DNA of 10,547 bases from Zygnema cylindricum (GCA_037447655.1 JBBHKE010002046.1:1-10547); one strand, 5' to 3'. Counted from the first letter of the stretch, positions 1 to 9,226 are shown. Translations and numbers: made by a program. Notes: generated from the letters alone by a model not told the origin.

Positions 1-34
1 CTTTATTACTTCTTCGCTGGTCACCTTTGTCATC

Positions 35-2060
35 ATGGGGGGAGGAGAATCTCCGGATAATAGATTAGGAGAACAGGGCAGGCATGAGAAGCCCGCACAG
101 GAGGAAGATTCTTAGAAGCCCGAGGAATCTATTCCCATGGAGACTGTTTTTGACTCTCCGGCCAAGGGACCAGCCGTGGCACCTCCGTCTCCCTCTCCTC
201 CTAATCTTACTCCTGAACATTTCCCTTCCTTAGCGGAGGCCGTCACGACCTTTGCCGAGGAAAGAATGGAGTCTACGGCACAGGCTCAGGAAAGAAATAG
301 AGTGTCGCCCCAGGCTCGACCAAAGAGACAAGCTCAACAGAAGCCCTCTTTGGGTCCCCTTCTAGAGGTCAGGCTTCATACCAGATCAAAGATTCCCAAG
401 GCAGAAATTCACATTGACCCTGTAGTTTTGGCGGACCCCTGGTCAAAAAGAACTCCTTACTCTTCACGACCTTCATGAATTGCAGGAGAAGCAGGAGTTG
501 GTGCTCAATCACATTGAGCCAAGGTGGTTAAACCAGTGGGAGGGGTGGTGGAGATTCTAAGCAACTCTTCATAATGTGGTTCCTCACAGTCTTTGCAGGA
601 AAGGCCCAAGAGGGCTCCTCCTTCTCCTCCTCCATCTTCTTCCCAAGATACTGCAGCTAGCCAACCGTCTCGGGTGCGCCATGCTCCTAGGTCTCGTAGG
701 GGAGCAGGTAGCAGCGAGAGAGGGGCTTGAGAGCCAGTGAGGGGGAAGAAGTTTGACCATAGGGATAGTAAGGGTAGTTTTGCACGTCTTCCCAAGGAAG
801 AAACGTCCCCAACTCCGGCGTCAGTCTCCATCGAGAGACCTTCTCATAGGGCACCCCGTGTTTGCCTAGTTGAAGGGTTCTAGCGATCCGAACCTACTGA
901 ACTAGAGGTTCCGGAAACTGGAACAGAGGATTTGTTCGAGGGATTGTGGCGGGCAAGGCCAAATGATCCATAAATTCTACGAGTGGGGATAGCTGATCTG
1001 ACCGGAGTACTAGAAAGCGCCCAGGAAGTAGTGGAGGTTTTTAAATCATAAGGCCACGCTACGGCGGGGGTCGGACCTACCACGGTAGATTGGGAGGCCT
1101 TGGAGGAAGAAAGGAGGAAGTTGTGGGAGCAGGAATTGAACCTCATCCGAGAAGCTCGGCGGAGGTCAAGTGGGATCCTCGGTGGGCCGATCCCTCCTAC
1201 ACCAGTAACAAAACCACAATCTGGAGCCCCACCCTAGGCTCTTTCCTCGGAGACTAGTCAAAAACCTCCTCTTCAGCGAGAAGAGGGGGCAGACACAAGA
1301 CCTAATATTGGGGGTTTGGGTTGAGATTCCCTGTCTGAACTCGCTACCGCTACACGGAAAGCGCCTACTTTTGTTACGGTGGAGGTTTCTTCAGCTGTTG
1401 AAGCCTTAGTGGAGTTGCGACCGGACAAAAGAATCCACATCCCCTTGAGACCGTCCACACCTCCTTCGCCTCCACCCAAATTGTCCCCTGATTCTCCTTC
1501 TTCTCCTCCTCCTCCTCCTACCACTCACTCCTAAGACCATGCAGCAGTGCCCCGGGACGTTCCCACCTCCTCTCCCTCACCTTCCGTTTCCCTTACTGGA
1601 ACAAATCATCGGTCACCAGGTCCAATGAGCCTACCCTCTGAAACCTCACCTCCTCCAGAAGATGGCCATCCTGGGTTCAGAACTCCTTCAAGCCCCCCCG
1701 ACCCTTAAACAAACCCTTCGTGAGAGACATCTTTCCTCGGCTGGCCTTCTCTCACACATTGCATCCTTTCCAGATCCACCTTGAACTAACCTCGATCTCC
1801 ATCCCATCAGGAACACTTCAGAATGAAGATATTCCGTGGATAAGTAGTGGATATGGGCCCTTCTACTTCATCCTACGTACCATTCATCACCAAGATACCT
1901 CGCACTCAAGGGGATAGGAGTCCTCCCAGGGGAGACCTTCCTCAACAATCACCACCGCTGGTACTTCTTCTACGGGAGGGGGATCCACACCTTGCAAGGC
2001 AACACCTCCAATCGGAAGAGGAAACGGTTCCGGTCCTAAGGAAGAGGACAAAGGAGTCAC
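35..2060 (+). pseudogene. Long proline/serine-rich N-terminal extension of Gag (pre-Gag), broken
   Basis: The frame starting at ATG 35 (MGGGES...) can be followed for about 550 codons with no need for a frame change until about 1690. It is interrupted by stops at 113, 476, 515, 572, 728, 881, 971, 1049, 1235, 1322 and 1532, then 1706, 1721, 1787 and 1841. The last four may mean a frameshift near 1700, because frame 1 is open over 1705-1914. ATG 35 is preferred over ATG 137 because the frame is continuous between them except for one TAG. Composition is rich in Pro, Ser, Arg and Glu, with several Pro/Ser runs. One charged, probably coiled-coil stretch lies at about 1076-1175 (WEALEEERRKLWEQ). 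I recognise no enzyme domain. It may be a disordered Gag N-terminus or a separate first reading frame. The single preserved frame is the main evidence that it once coded. Confidence 0.6.
1491..1520 (+). repeat. TCC/TCT microsatellite in the pre-Gag region
   Basis: This is a short run of TTC, TCT and CCT triplets ending in about five CCT units. In the pre-Gag frame it encodes a Ser/Pro run (SPSSPPPPPTTHS), so triplet expansion would lengthen the protein without breaking the frame. Similar but weaker tracts lie at about 618-648 and 183-203. Confidence 0.7.
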
Positions 2061-3065
2061 TTGCTGCCCCAATTTGTCAGTCCCACCGACCCTTCCTATT
2101 TTCAGTTCACCCAATCAGCAAAAGAAGAGAAGGACACGAGGGACATTCGGATATTTACAAGGGATAGCTCAGGGATCGCTTTCTCGGATTTTGAGTTGTT
2201 GTGGAAATCTTTCACCCAATCAGAAATGAATAAATACAGGGAAGAAGCCATTCTAGATGACTTCGAAACCACTCTCTTTCCCATTATGGTCAACTACCTT
2301 TCTTGAGGGGCATTGGCAGACTATAAAGAGCGTCAACCTCTCATGATGGCTCCTAGCACTAAGATATCTGATCCAGCTCTTGATGCGACCGTTTTACAAG
2401 CGGAGGCTGACTTGGCTGCAGCGGCGGCCACACCTTTGACAACCACCTTCACCGATGATATGAAGCTGCAGGCCCAAAGAAGGGCCTATGTTAACCAGTT
2501 GCAAACCATTCAGATAGCTCAGGCGGCAACACGCATGGTGGCCAATCCAACCCCTTGCACTACCCTTCTTAATATCTGGAGACTCCTCTACACCGAGAGG
2601 AACAAATCGGCAATCAAGGAATTCACGGAATTCCGATGTTTGAAAAACGAGACTCCCCAGACTCTCTTCAACCGTCTTTCAAACCTTTGCCAGAAAACCA
2701 AGCTGTCGACCATCGATCTTCCTACAATGGCCACAAAGTATTTTATAGCTGTCCGTAATTTCTTCGTACCGACAGGGCAGACTGCGTTGGATAATTGGAT
2801 TGCCCGACAAGCAATCCATGACATAAATCTCTCTGCTAAGGACATCTCACTGGTGGCGTTGAAGTTATACGACCAGTTCGTTCACAGTGAGGCAAAGGAG
2901 AAGGCCGTAACCGCCAAGGCCAGAGCGAATTATGCGAGATTCGCCGAGGAATCTTCTTTAAGTGGGGAAGAACAAGCGAAATTCAAGCTTTGCAGAAGTT
3001 TAAAGGGAAGCAAGTTGCGGACAGTGGGCCTAAATATGCAATGGGGGTAGACGATCGGGTAAATT
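2061..3065 (+). pseudogene. gag: Gag capsid-like core, broken
   Basis: Gag packages the element RNA in cytoplasmic particles. The protein-like frame (frame 0) runs from 2061 with one TGA at 2304 and is then open to about 2975. It is mostly helical in character, with an LTTTFTDDMKLQAQRRAYVN segment and a region from about 2560 (LLNIWRLLYTERNKSAIKEF, then FNRLSNLCQKTKL) that resembles the retrotransposon Gag family core, where an arm of aromatic and basic residues is followed by FNRL-type helices. Near 2978 a one-base loss moves the frame to frame 2 (KFKGKQVADSGPKYAMGVDD). It returns to frame 0 just before the first zinc knuckle. Assignment rests on position, on the knuckle that follows, and on this general resemblance; Gag sequences diverge fast. 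The open run at 2307-2975 probably reflects chance survival. Confidence 0.75.
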
Positions 3066-3850
3066 TTGTACAATTGCCTAAATTGTCAACAACCGGGACA
3101 TGGATGGAAACGTTGCAGCACGAAACTCAAACCGGAGCTAGCCCTCAAGCTGAAAGAATGGGAAGTAGATCGTTCAGAAGGGAGAAAGAAGGAGCAGCAA
3201 GAACGACTGAAAGGAGCTGGGGGGGGTGAGAGAACACTGCTCACAAAAGACAATTACCGCCCCACTTCCGGAGCGAAACTTCGAAAATGTCCCACTCTCA
3301 ACTACGGCAAATCAAACTGCCAAAGTTTGACGACGCCCAGATCTCCAACGAGATCCGCAGCAAGTATACCACAGAGGGCCACAAGTGCGAGGCATGTGGT
3401 TTTATAGGGCAAAAGGAGGGGCAATGTTTCCGGAAGATCCGAATTCCAAAGGAAATGATGCAATTCGCTCTATTCACGAGAGAAGGAGAAACTGCTGTTA
3501 ACCCTCTTCCCCTACAACTTGTTTACCCTTGGGGGCGCCCAGTGCTCCCTACACCAAAGACTCCGGAACGAGCATTGGTTGCTCCAGCAAGACTTACTCC
3601 GGAGATTATAATCCAACATCAGAGTCAGCAGATGGCCGCCATGGCTTCGGAATTGGCTCCACTTCGTTTGGGACTGTCTTCCCAGCCTGCTCCTCTTACA
3701 GCAGCGCAACGACTCCAAAGACATAAACAGGAGTTACTACAGAAGCTAGCGGAGCTTGAACTTCAAAGCACAACGGGTGCTAACGACGATGATTTGATGG
3801 GCTGGGATTTGGAACCCCCAAATGCCCACCATGCAAGCAGCTTCCTGCAC
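3066..3850 (+). pseudogene. gag: Nucleocapsid part of Gag with two CCHC zinc knuckles, the second mutated
   Basis: Zinc knuckles bind the genomic RNA for packaging. The first, at 3075-3116 in frame 0, is a perfect C-x2-C-x4-H-x4-C (CLNCQQPGHGWKRC). The second, at 3386-3427 in frame 2, keeps the exact spacing C-x2-C-x4-Q-x4-C (CEACGFIGQKEGQC), but the zinc-binding His is Gln (codon CAA at 3410). A frame change lies between them, roughly at 3230-3300, near a run of eight G at 3219-3226. Between the knuckles is a Lys/Arg/Glu-rich stretch. After the second, frame 2 stays open to 3852 and encodes a probable helical or coiled segment (LQRHKQELLQKLAELELQ, about 3716-3769). About 90 codons between knuckles is wider than the usual tandem arrangement. 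Confidence 0.85.
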
Positions 3851-4310
3851 TGAGCGTGGAATGTGGGAGTGGGAGATGGTCGTAAACAACTCCGCTCCTC
3901 AACCTCGGATCAGAGGAGAGATAAGCAGAAAATGAGCCAGAAAGACCACAACCGGAAGACCATCGGGCCTTTATCTTTCACGCCCTGGGCAGTGATGCTA
4001 AACAGTGACATAGGCCTCGGAATCAAGCCCAGTCATCCTCCTACACTTCCTCCCAAATCTACACTGCCTCCCGGTTTCGAAAATTACCAGAGCAAGAAAC
4101 AACAGCGGGAGAAGAAATCATTGGAAGTGGACAAATAGAGCAATCAAGATTAGTTTGAGCGATTCATGGCCGAACGCTTGGATGAGTAAGCACCCCAAAC
4201 TCCACCAGCGCCCGATTCCGGTTCTGAGAGTGATGACAAGGAAGGGAACGAACAGGATCAGGAACCAGATTCGCAGACGTCATCCCTGAGAGCTCCACTC
4301 CATTCCTCCA
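3851..4310 (+). pseudogene. Gag-protease linker, acidic, no recognised domain
   Basis: Frame 2 continues through stops at 3851 (TGA), 4136 (TAG), 4154 (TAG) and 4187 (TAA). The reading is hydrophilic: first a Lys/Arg/Gln-rich part, then a Pro-rich part (about 4031-4072) and finally a strongly acidic Ser/Asp/Glu stretch (SGSESDDKEGNEQDQEPDS, about 4217-4273). Such linkers commonly separate nucleocapsid from protease. It is assigned because the frame matches the protease that follows, and no function is claimed. Confidence 0.5.
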
Positions 4311-5064
4311 AGCTTGCTGTCATGCTAGTCAGGCACCTTATGCCGTATGCCCTGACCCATGTCAAGACCTTTGCCACCTCCCATAATCTGCCTCAAAAAA
4401 TCCTCATTCAGGCCCTGGGAGAAGAGATCCATTCCAAAAAAGACAAAGTCGACAAGGTAACACCACCCACGGTGGTATATTTGTCTTTAGATCCTAAGAC
4501 CCCTATGGTGAATAGGGACTACAAAACCTTGTCTGTGGCTCTCATTCTGAACTGAACAAACAATTTCATACTTAACGGGTACGGCGAGTACCAAGACGTT
4601 GTGGTCGACACCGGAGCACTTCCCAACCTTATTACCACTGCCGCATTGCAAAAAATGCTTGCAGAACTCAGACACCAAATCTGCCCGAGTAACATCTACT
4701 TAGCACGCTAAGCTGCGGCAGTCAGCCAGTCCATGGAATCACCAAAGCCATGAACATTGAATTCTCCGATGATGCTGAACAGAAGGTGAAAATTGAACTT
4801 TCTTTTTTAGTGGTAGAAGGGAATCAGTTTGAAATCCTGTTAGGGATGGCTATTTGGACACGGATGAATATGAGTTTAAGTATTTGGAAACAACAATGTA
4901 CCGTTCGGGACTCCGGAAATCCCGAAAGAACCAAAGTTGTGGTTCCTTTGGATTTATGGGACCGGGGAAAGACCAATGTTCATGTGTTTAGCTGCTACCC
5001 AGTGTATTCTATATCCTCTCCGGCGGAGCTGTTTGACAGTTCAACAGATATCGTAGAGAACATC
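4310..5064 (+). pseudogene. pro: Retropepsin-like aspartic protease, broken
   Basis: The protease cuts the Gag-Pol polyprotein and works as a homodimer, each subunit giving one catalytic Asp. The active-site motif DTGA is at 4607-4618 in frame 2, inside a hydrophobic strand (DVVVDTGALPNLIT). After stops at 4553 (TGA), 4700 (TAA) and 4745 (TGA), the second half is in frame 1 from about 4740: a strand pair followed by FLVVEGNQFEILLGMAIWTRM. That matches the conserved ILLG(x)DW/DI flap-to-helix end of retropepsins, with Ala where Asp is usual. The frame change lies between about 4690 and 4745. Bases 4322-4555, upstream of the active site, are open and may form the N-terminal lead-in. Frame 1 ends at TAG 5065 and goes on with more stops into the methyltransferase. 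Confidence 0.85.
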
Positions 5065-5241
5065 TAGCAATTCCTAATTTCCAAACTGTAGGAAGGGGAA
5101 TACACAAATAGATTATTGCAGGTGGCAAAACTCTGGCGGGGAGTAGATTAGGCTTTCTCGCCCTTATTATTACCGAAAATAGAGTCGATAACCCGGTCAG
5201 ATGTTTTCCAATCTAAGACAGGTAACGAGGACTTCAATTGA

Positions 5242-6234
5242 CAAGTAGTGTCATTGATAGTCCCCGACACCGGACTTCGGATTTAATCTTTATTTTCAGG
5301 AATTAGTTCCGACTTGGAAGCAGTTTTGAAATCAAGATATCGGGTGGAGTCATAGTGGAAATTTCACCGACGGCACGAGCTGTCAACAAACACCGCCTCC
5401 ATCAACTGCACCGTTTATATCCTCACCATTTCCAAAGCTCACCGGAGTCTTCCCCAGAATATGGATAACATAATGGCACCTCATTTAGCTAGTCAGGGCA
5501 GAGTAGATCTGGTTGTGGTGGGATGGCCTTGTCAAAGATACTCCCTCGCAAAACAAGGAAAAGGGCATCAGGACCGTAGGAGTCGCACATTCTATCGGAT
5601 GATTACATTAATATCGTGGATCCAGCAGCTCCGAACACACCAGTAAGGTACATCTTCGAGAATGTCCACCAAGGAGATGATAAACGGAAGCTGGTTGCAG
5701 ACAGCTAGAAACAAGTAGCCCGAATTATAGGTGCTCCCTTGGTTTTTGACGCTACTCAGATGGGATCCCGAGCACATAGATTTCGGGCATATTGGACCAA
5801 TATGATCCCGCTTCCAGTCCTCCGCCGACCCTCACATTTCAGTACAGCAGATACTTGGGTAAGGGAGAGTGGAAACACCTGTAACAAAACCGGATCGTAC
5901 TCCTTTCTTCCGATGCAATACACCCGGATATCCACGTCGAGCCCTCCCCACGATGATCTCTTTTCCCCACAGTGACGCCTACCGGAAAGGAGCAGCTGGG
6001 ATGATTGTTGAGAGCAAGGCAAGAATTTGGAAGGCACCGTCCATTTCGGAATAAGAACACGCCATGGGATTCCATCTGGGAACCACGGCCGCACCAGGTA
6101 TTTCAGACCCACAGAGGTGCAGCTTAATAGAGCAGAGCATGGATTTGAATGCCATTACATGGGTTACAAAACACACTCTTGCCTATTTCAGTCTTTATTC
6201 TCCAAATTCACGCAGAAGTTACCTACAAGCTCCT
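5242..6234 (+). pseudogene. C5 cytosine DNA methyltransferase domain inside the retrotransposon polyprotein, broken
   Basis: Such enzymes transfer a methyl group from S-adenosylmethionine to carbon 5 of cytosine. The conserved motifs appear in the normal order. Motif I, which binds the cofactor, is SLFSGISSDLEAVL at 5287-5328. Motif II holds the acidic residue Glu at 5358 (VEISPTARAVNKHRLHQL). Motif IV is VDLVVVGWPCQRYS at 5497-5538, with catalytic Cys codon 5530-5532. Motif VI is YIFENV at 5649-5666. Motif VIII is GSRAHRFRAYWTN at about 5763-5801. A distal block includes RRALPTMISFPHSDAYR (about 5938-5988), AMGF at 6061-6072, and a motif-X-like QRCSLIEQSMDLNAITW at 6112-6162. The HRxR..W.N form of motif VIII recalls DNMT3/DRM-type enzymes; GWPCQ.YS recalls DNMT1/bacterial types; the subfamily stays open. 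Stops at 5284, 5353, 5706 and 6052 and frame changes near 5350, 5455, 5642 and 5865 disable it. Confidence 0.9.
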
Positions 6235-6475
6235 AAATTGTTGTCCATGCAAGCAACTTTACAGCTTGAGGGGGGGAGAGAGGAGAAAAATTCTACACCT
6301 AAGAGTTCCTTCAGTGGGGGGGAACAGTAGTTCAGAAGGGGACAGCTTAGCAGAAGTTGTTAGTAGTAAAGTATTATCTGGAGGAGTAGAGGGGGATCCA
6401 AAGGTTAGGCTAGAATTCAACATCAACCTCTGGGGGAGACCACCGGTAGCTTAGGCCGCAGTTGAGCCAAGAAAA
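6235..6475 (+). pseudogene. Linker between methyltransferase and reverse transcriptase
   Basis: No domain is recognised here. Frame 1 continues from the methyltransferase to a stop at 6328, while frame 2, which becomes the RT frame, is open over 6149-6451. The change from one to the other must lie in about 6170-6330. The reading is Gly/Ser/Glu-rich and looks disordered. The stretch contains two purine-rich runs with seven G each (6270-6276 and 6316-6322), plausible slip sites. A TAG lies at 6452. Confidence 0.5.
6268..6290 (+). repeat. Internal 23-base purine-only tract resembling a polypurine tract
   Basis: Bases 6268-6290 are purines only, with seven consecutive G followed by mixed GA and five A. 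The 3' polypurine tract at 9466-9478 also has a G7 core flanked by GA. A second purine-rich run with G7 lies at 6316-6324. An internal tract between methyltransferase and RT could have primed plus-strand DNA as a central polypurine tract, or could simply be a Gly/Glu-coding low-complexity linker. The sequence cannot decide. Confidence 0.5.
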
Positions 6476-7815
6476 ATGGACTCGACTCTGGGGGAGCAGC
6501 TTGACCCTTAGCAAAAAGAGCAGCTAATAGAACTCTTAGCCACAAACAATCACGTTTTTTTATGGTTAGAAATAAATGTCGGAATCTATAAAGGAACCCC
6601 CTTTCGGATTGATTTGATCGACGAAACCGCAACTGTCTAGCAGAAACAGTATCCCCTAAGCTTCAAGGAAAAGGAGTTTATTACCGCAAAAGTCCAAACT
6701 TTGGTGGACACCGGGTTGGTTCAGGAAAGTACCGGACTCCATGGGTTTGCTTCCCCCACTGTTCTCCCTCCTAAGAAGGACTCGTCTGAGAAAAGTGTGT
6801 ATTTCCAAATGTGTGGGGATTACCGCATGCTGAACATGACCACCATTCCTAACCGGTATCCAATGCCAACCCCGAAAGAGATATTTGACTCTCTTGCTAG
6901 GGCCACTATCTTCTCCACACTGGACATGAAAAATGGATTCCACCAGATATCAATGGAACCAAAACACTGGTAGAGAACGACATTCTGGGCAAGATCCATA
7001 CTTTATGAGTGGATTTACATGCCCTTCGGACTGAAGAATGCACTTGCTAAGTTCCAACAAGCCATGGACGAAGCTCACCGAGGAATCAATTGTGCCCGGT
7101 GCTACATTGAGGATGTGATTGTATTCTCCAAGACCTTTGAAGAACACCTAGTGCATATCCACATCGTTCTCCGAGCTCTTCAAGCAGCAGGCTTGAAAAT
7201 GTCACCCGGGCAAGGGTATTTTTGGGGTGCAGAAATTTACCTCAGACATGAGATGACTCCGTAGACAAAGGGTCCCCGAAGGTTAAGGTTGCAGCCCTGG
7301 ACGCTCTTCCTCCCCCGCAGGACATTTTTGCCTTGCGCACCTTTCTCGGCCTAGCTAACTACCATCTTCTCTTTTCAAATCTTGAAGGATGCCCTAATGC
7401 AGCACCCAGTGCTCCGGATGCCTGATCACTAGACGCCTTTCCTCCTTTACACTGATTGGAGCAGGTTTGGATTAGGAGCCGTTTTGGCTCAAGTTGACGA
7501 CGCAAGGGCCGAGTACGAGGTGGCTTACGCCAACTGGAGCAACAATCGAGCTGAGGGGAATTATAGTAGTTATCATGGGGAGCTTCTGGCAACTCTTTGG
7601 GCCATGTAGCATTTCAGGCCTTATTTGTACGGGGTCCATTTCACACTGATTACTGACCACCAACCCATGAAATGGATCATGGAAAATAGTAAGTTGACCG
7701 GTAAACTCGCCAGATGGGTGTTTATCCTGCAGGAATATGATTTCAGCATTGCCTACCGGGCAGGGAAAATCCATGGGAATGCTAACGGAGTTAGCCGAAA
7801 CCCTGACCCTTGTAC
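6476..7815 (+). pseudogene. pol: Reverse transcriptase and RNase H, broken
   Basis: This part copies the RNA into DNA and degrades the RNA strand. Frame 2 gives nearly all RT blocks: FRIDLIDE at 6602-6625, LVDTGLVQEST near 6700, CGDYRMLN at about 6812-6835, the first catalytic Asp in TLDMKNGFHQI (Asp codon 6923), MPFGLKNALAKFQQAMDE from 7019, and YIEDVIVFS from 7103. That last motif should be YxDD; its first catalytic Asp is Glu (GAG 7109). TAGs lie at 6509, 6638, 6971, 7262, 7430 and 7607. Frame 1 carries KVKVAALDALPPPQDIFAL then FLGLANYH (about 7280-7370), and frame 2 resumes at LKDALMQHPVLRMPD, with the usual connection residues missing. RNase H keeps Asp 7454 (YTDWS), Glu 7580 (HGELLA) and Asp 7655 (TDHQPMKW), but the last Asp is Asn at 7784 (NANGVSR). 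Confidence 0.95.
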
Positions 7816-9226
7816 ACTGGATTCCACCTTTGCTTGGCATGACGAAGACCCGGAAATCAGTTTGGGACTCATTCGAGCATCCTCCGCCTTAATTTGGCTT
7901 CCTCCATTTGGGGGGGCATTGTCAACTTTTGCAGCAGATGTTGAGGGGCAGGCACCCATAGGAGCGAGACGGAAAGACATGTGTAATGACTTTGAAGCTC
8001 TCCAATCTATCCAGCAAGGATCCCCTTTTCCCTATTTGGCTGGAGTTCAATTGTCCCGAGTTCAGACCCGGATGGCGGCGTATGAATTGGACCAAGGCGT
8101 TCTCCTCCGGAAATGGTCAGACGGTACGAGGAAAGTGGTTCCTCCTCCATCAGATCGAGAAACTCTGATTACCAATCTCCATAAGCAATGCGGACACTTC
8201 AGACAGAAGCGGACCACTTCCCTAGTTATAGGTTCTTATTGGTGGCACGAGTTGCGGGCCCAATTCAACCGAATTGTACAGACTTGCTTTTCCTTCGATC
8301 GAGTTAAGGCATCTTTTAACAAAAAGGGCGGGACTGAGCTTCATTCTCTTCTTATCTGGGGAATGTTTTATCGGTGGTCTTTTGACCTTTAGGGACCTCT
8401 TCCGACTAGCCGACCTGGGAATCGTTTCGTCCTGGTCATGATTGTACATTTCACAAAATGGATAGAGCTTGTGGTTCTGCCCTGAAAAGAGTCTAATTCC
8501 CATTAACCACGCCTTCTTGCAGAGAGTCGTGTCACACTTTGGAGCGTTAGCAGAGGTTCTGACAAACTAGGGATCAAAATTCACCGGAGAATTTACCAAT
8601 TTTTTAGAGAAATGCCTCATCGACCATCGACTTACCGGTCCTGACCACCCTCAAGCCGACGGTTTGGCCAAATGGTACGTATAGACAGTAAAGTGGTCAC
8701 TACGAAAATATGCAGTTGAAGAGGACTAGGGAGAGTGGGACAAAAGGGTGTCTTGGATTGCCATGGGATACAGATTCAGCTAATAGGGTTCTCTCCACTC
8801 TTATAGTCCTTACTTCATTTTATTCGGACGACATCCCATTCTGTCCGAGGTTGCCTCGGCCCAAGCGGTGGTCTTTCGGAAATGGATGACAAAGGAACCA
8901 TCGAAAAACTGATCGTCGACCCTCCCAAAATTTTCCACCGAGAGATACCTCTTGCCATCGGGAATTTACAGGCGGCACTACACCGGGATCAATTGTGGTA
9001 TACCCAGCGCCCGAGCGAAGATTATGTGCCTCGACAGCGATGATTTATGCATGGAGACTTTGTATATCGAATGCAACAGAAAAAGGATACGCTTGACATT
9101 TCTGCCGGGCGGGTGATTTTGAAAGTGGTGGAAGTGTCAAACAAGGGAGTTCTGACTTTGGAGGGGAAAGATGGTCGAAGAATTAAAGAGAATCAGATCA
9201 ATGTGGCCCCTTGCCATCTCCGATGA
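7816..9226 (+). pseudogene. int: Integrase with HHCC zinc domain, catalytic core and GDFVY-type C-terminal domain, broken
   Basis: Integrase inserts the DNA copy into the genome. Frame 2 is open from the RNase H through 8389. The zinc domain shows LHKQCGHF (His codons 8180 and 8195) and a Cys at 8285, but the fourth ligand is Phe at 8294. The core begins with GMFYRWSFDL (catalytic Asp 8384), then TAG 8390 and GPLP. After a frame change near 8480-8510 the core continues in frame 0: HFGALAEVLTN, where the second catalytic Asp is Asn (8565), then TAG 8568, and DHPQADGLAKW, where the catalytic Glu is Lys (8670). More stops are at 8682, 8727, 8781 and 8784, then YSPYFILFGRHP. From 8882 frame 2 carries the C-terminal domain with HGDFVYRMQQKKDTLD and ending APCHL, with TGAs at 9041 and 9224. 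All three catalytic-triad regions are hit. Confidence 0.93.

Noticed and set aside
18-34. Primer-binding site beginning TGG
   Set aside because: The bases after TGG do not match any tRNA 3' end I can recall with confidence, and the site is only a few bases from the likely start codon.
1491-1520. A CRISPR array or other spaced repeat
   Set aside because: It is a plain triplet microsatellite with no spacers.
505-1524. Open frames on the minus strand (505-831, 880-1146, 1273-1524)
   Set aside because: They are low-complexity mirrors of the proline-rich plus-strand frame (Gly/Glu-rich on the opposite strand) with no recognisable domain.
5756-6112. Minus-strand open frame of 118 codons
   Set aside because: It lies opposite clear methyltransferase motifs VIII to X and has no domain of its own.
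5461-6330. A prokaryotic restriction-modification methyltransferase, or an unrelated host gene
   Set aside because: It is flanked tightly by protease and RT in the same orientation, and the window has a eukaryotic retrotransposon throughout.
7472-7840. Minus-strand open frame of 122 codons
   Set aside because: It is the shadow of the RNase H domain on the plus strand.
6452-8730. A genetic code where TAG means Gln, suggested by many in-frame TAGs
   Set aside because: TGA and TAA stops also interrupt other domains, frames shift repeatedly, and catalytic residues are lost. Plain decay explains all of it.
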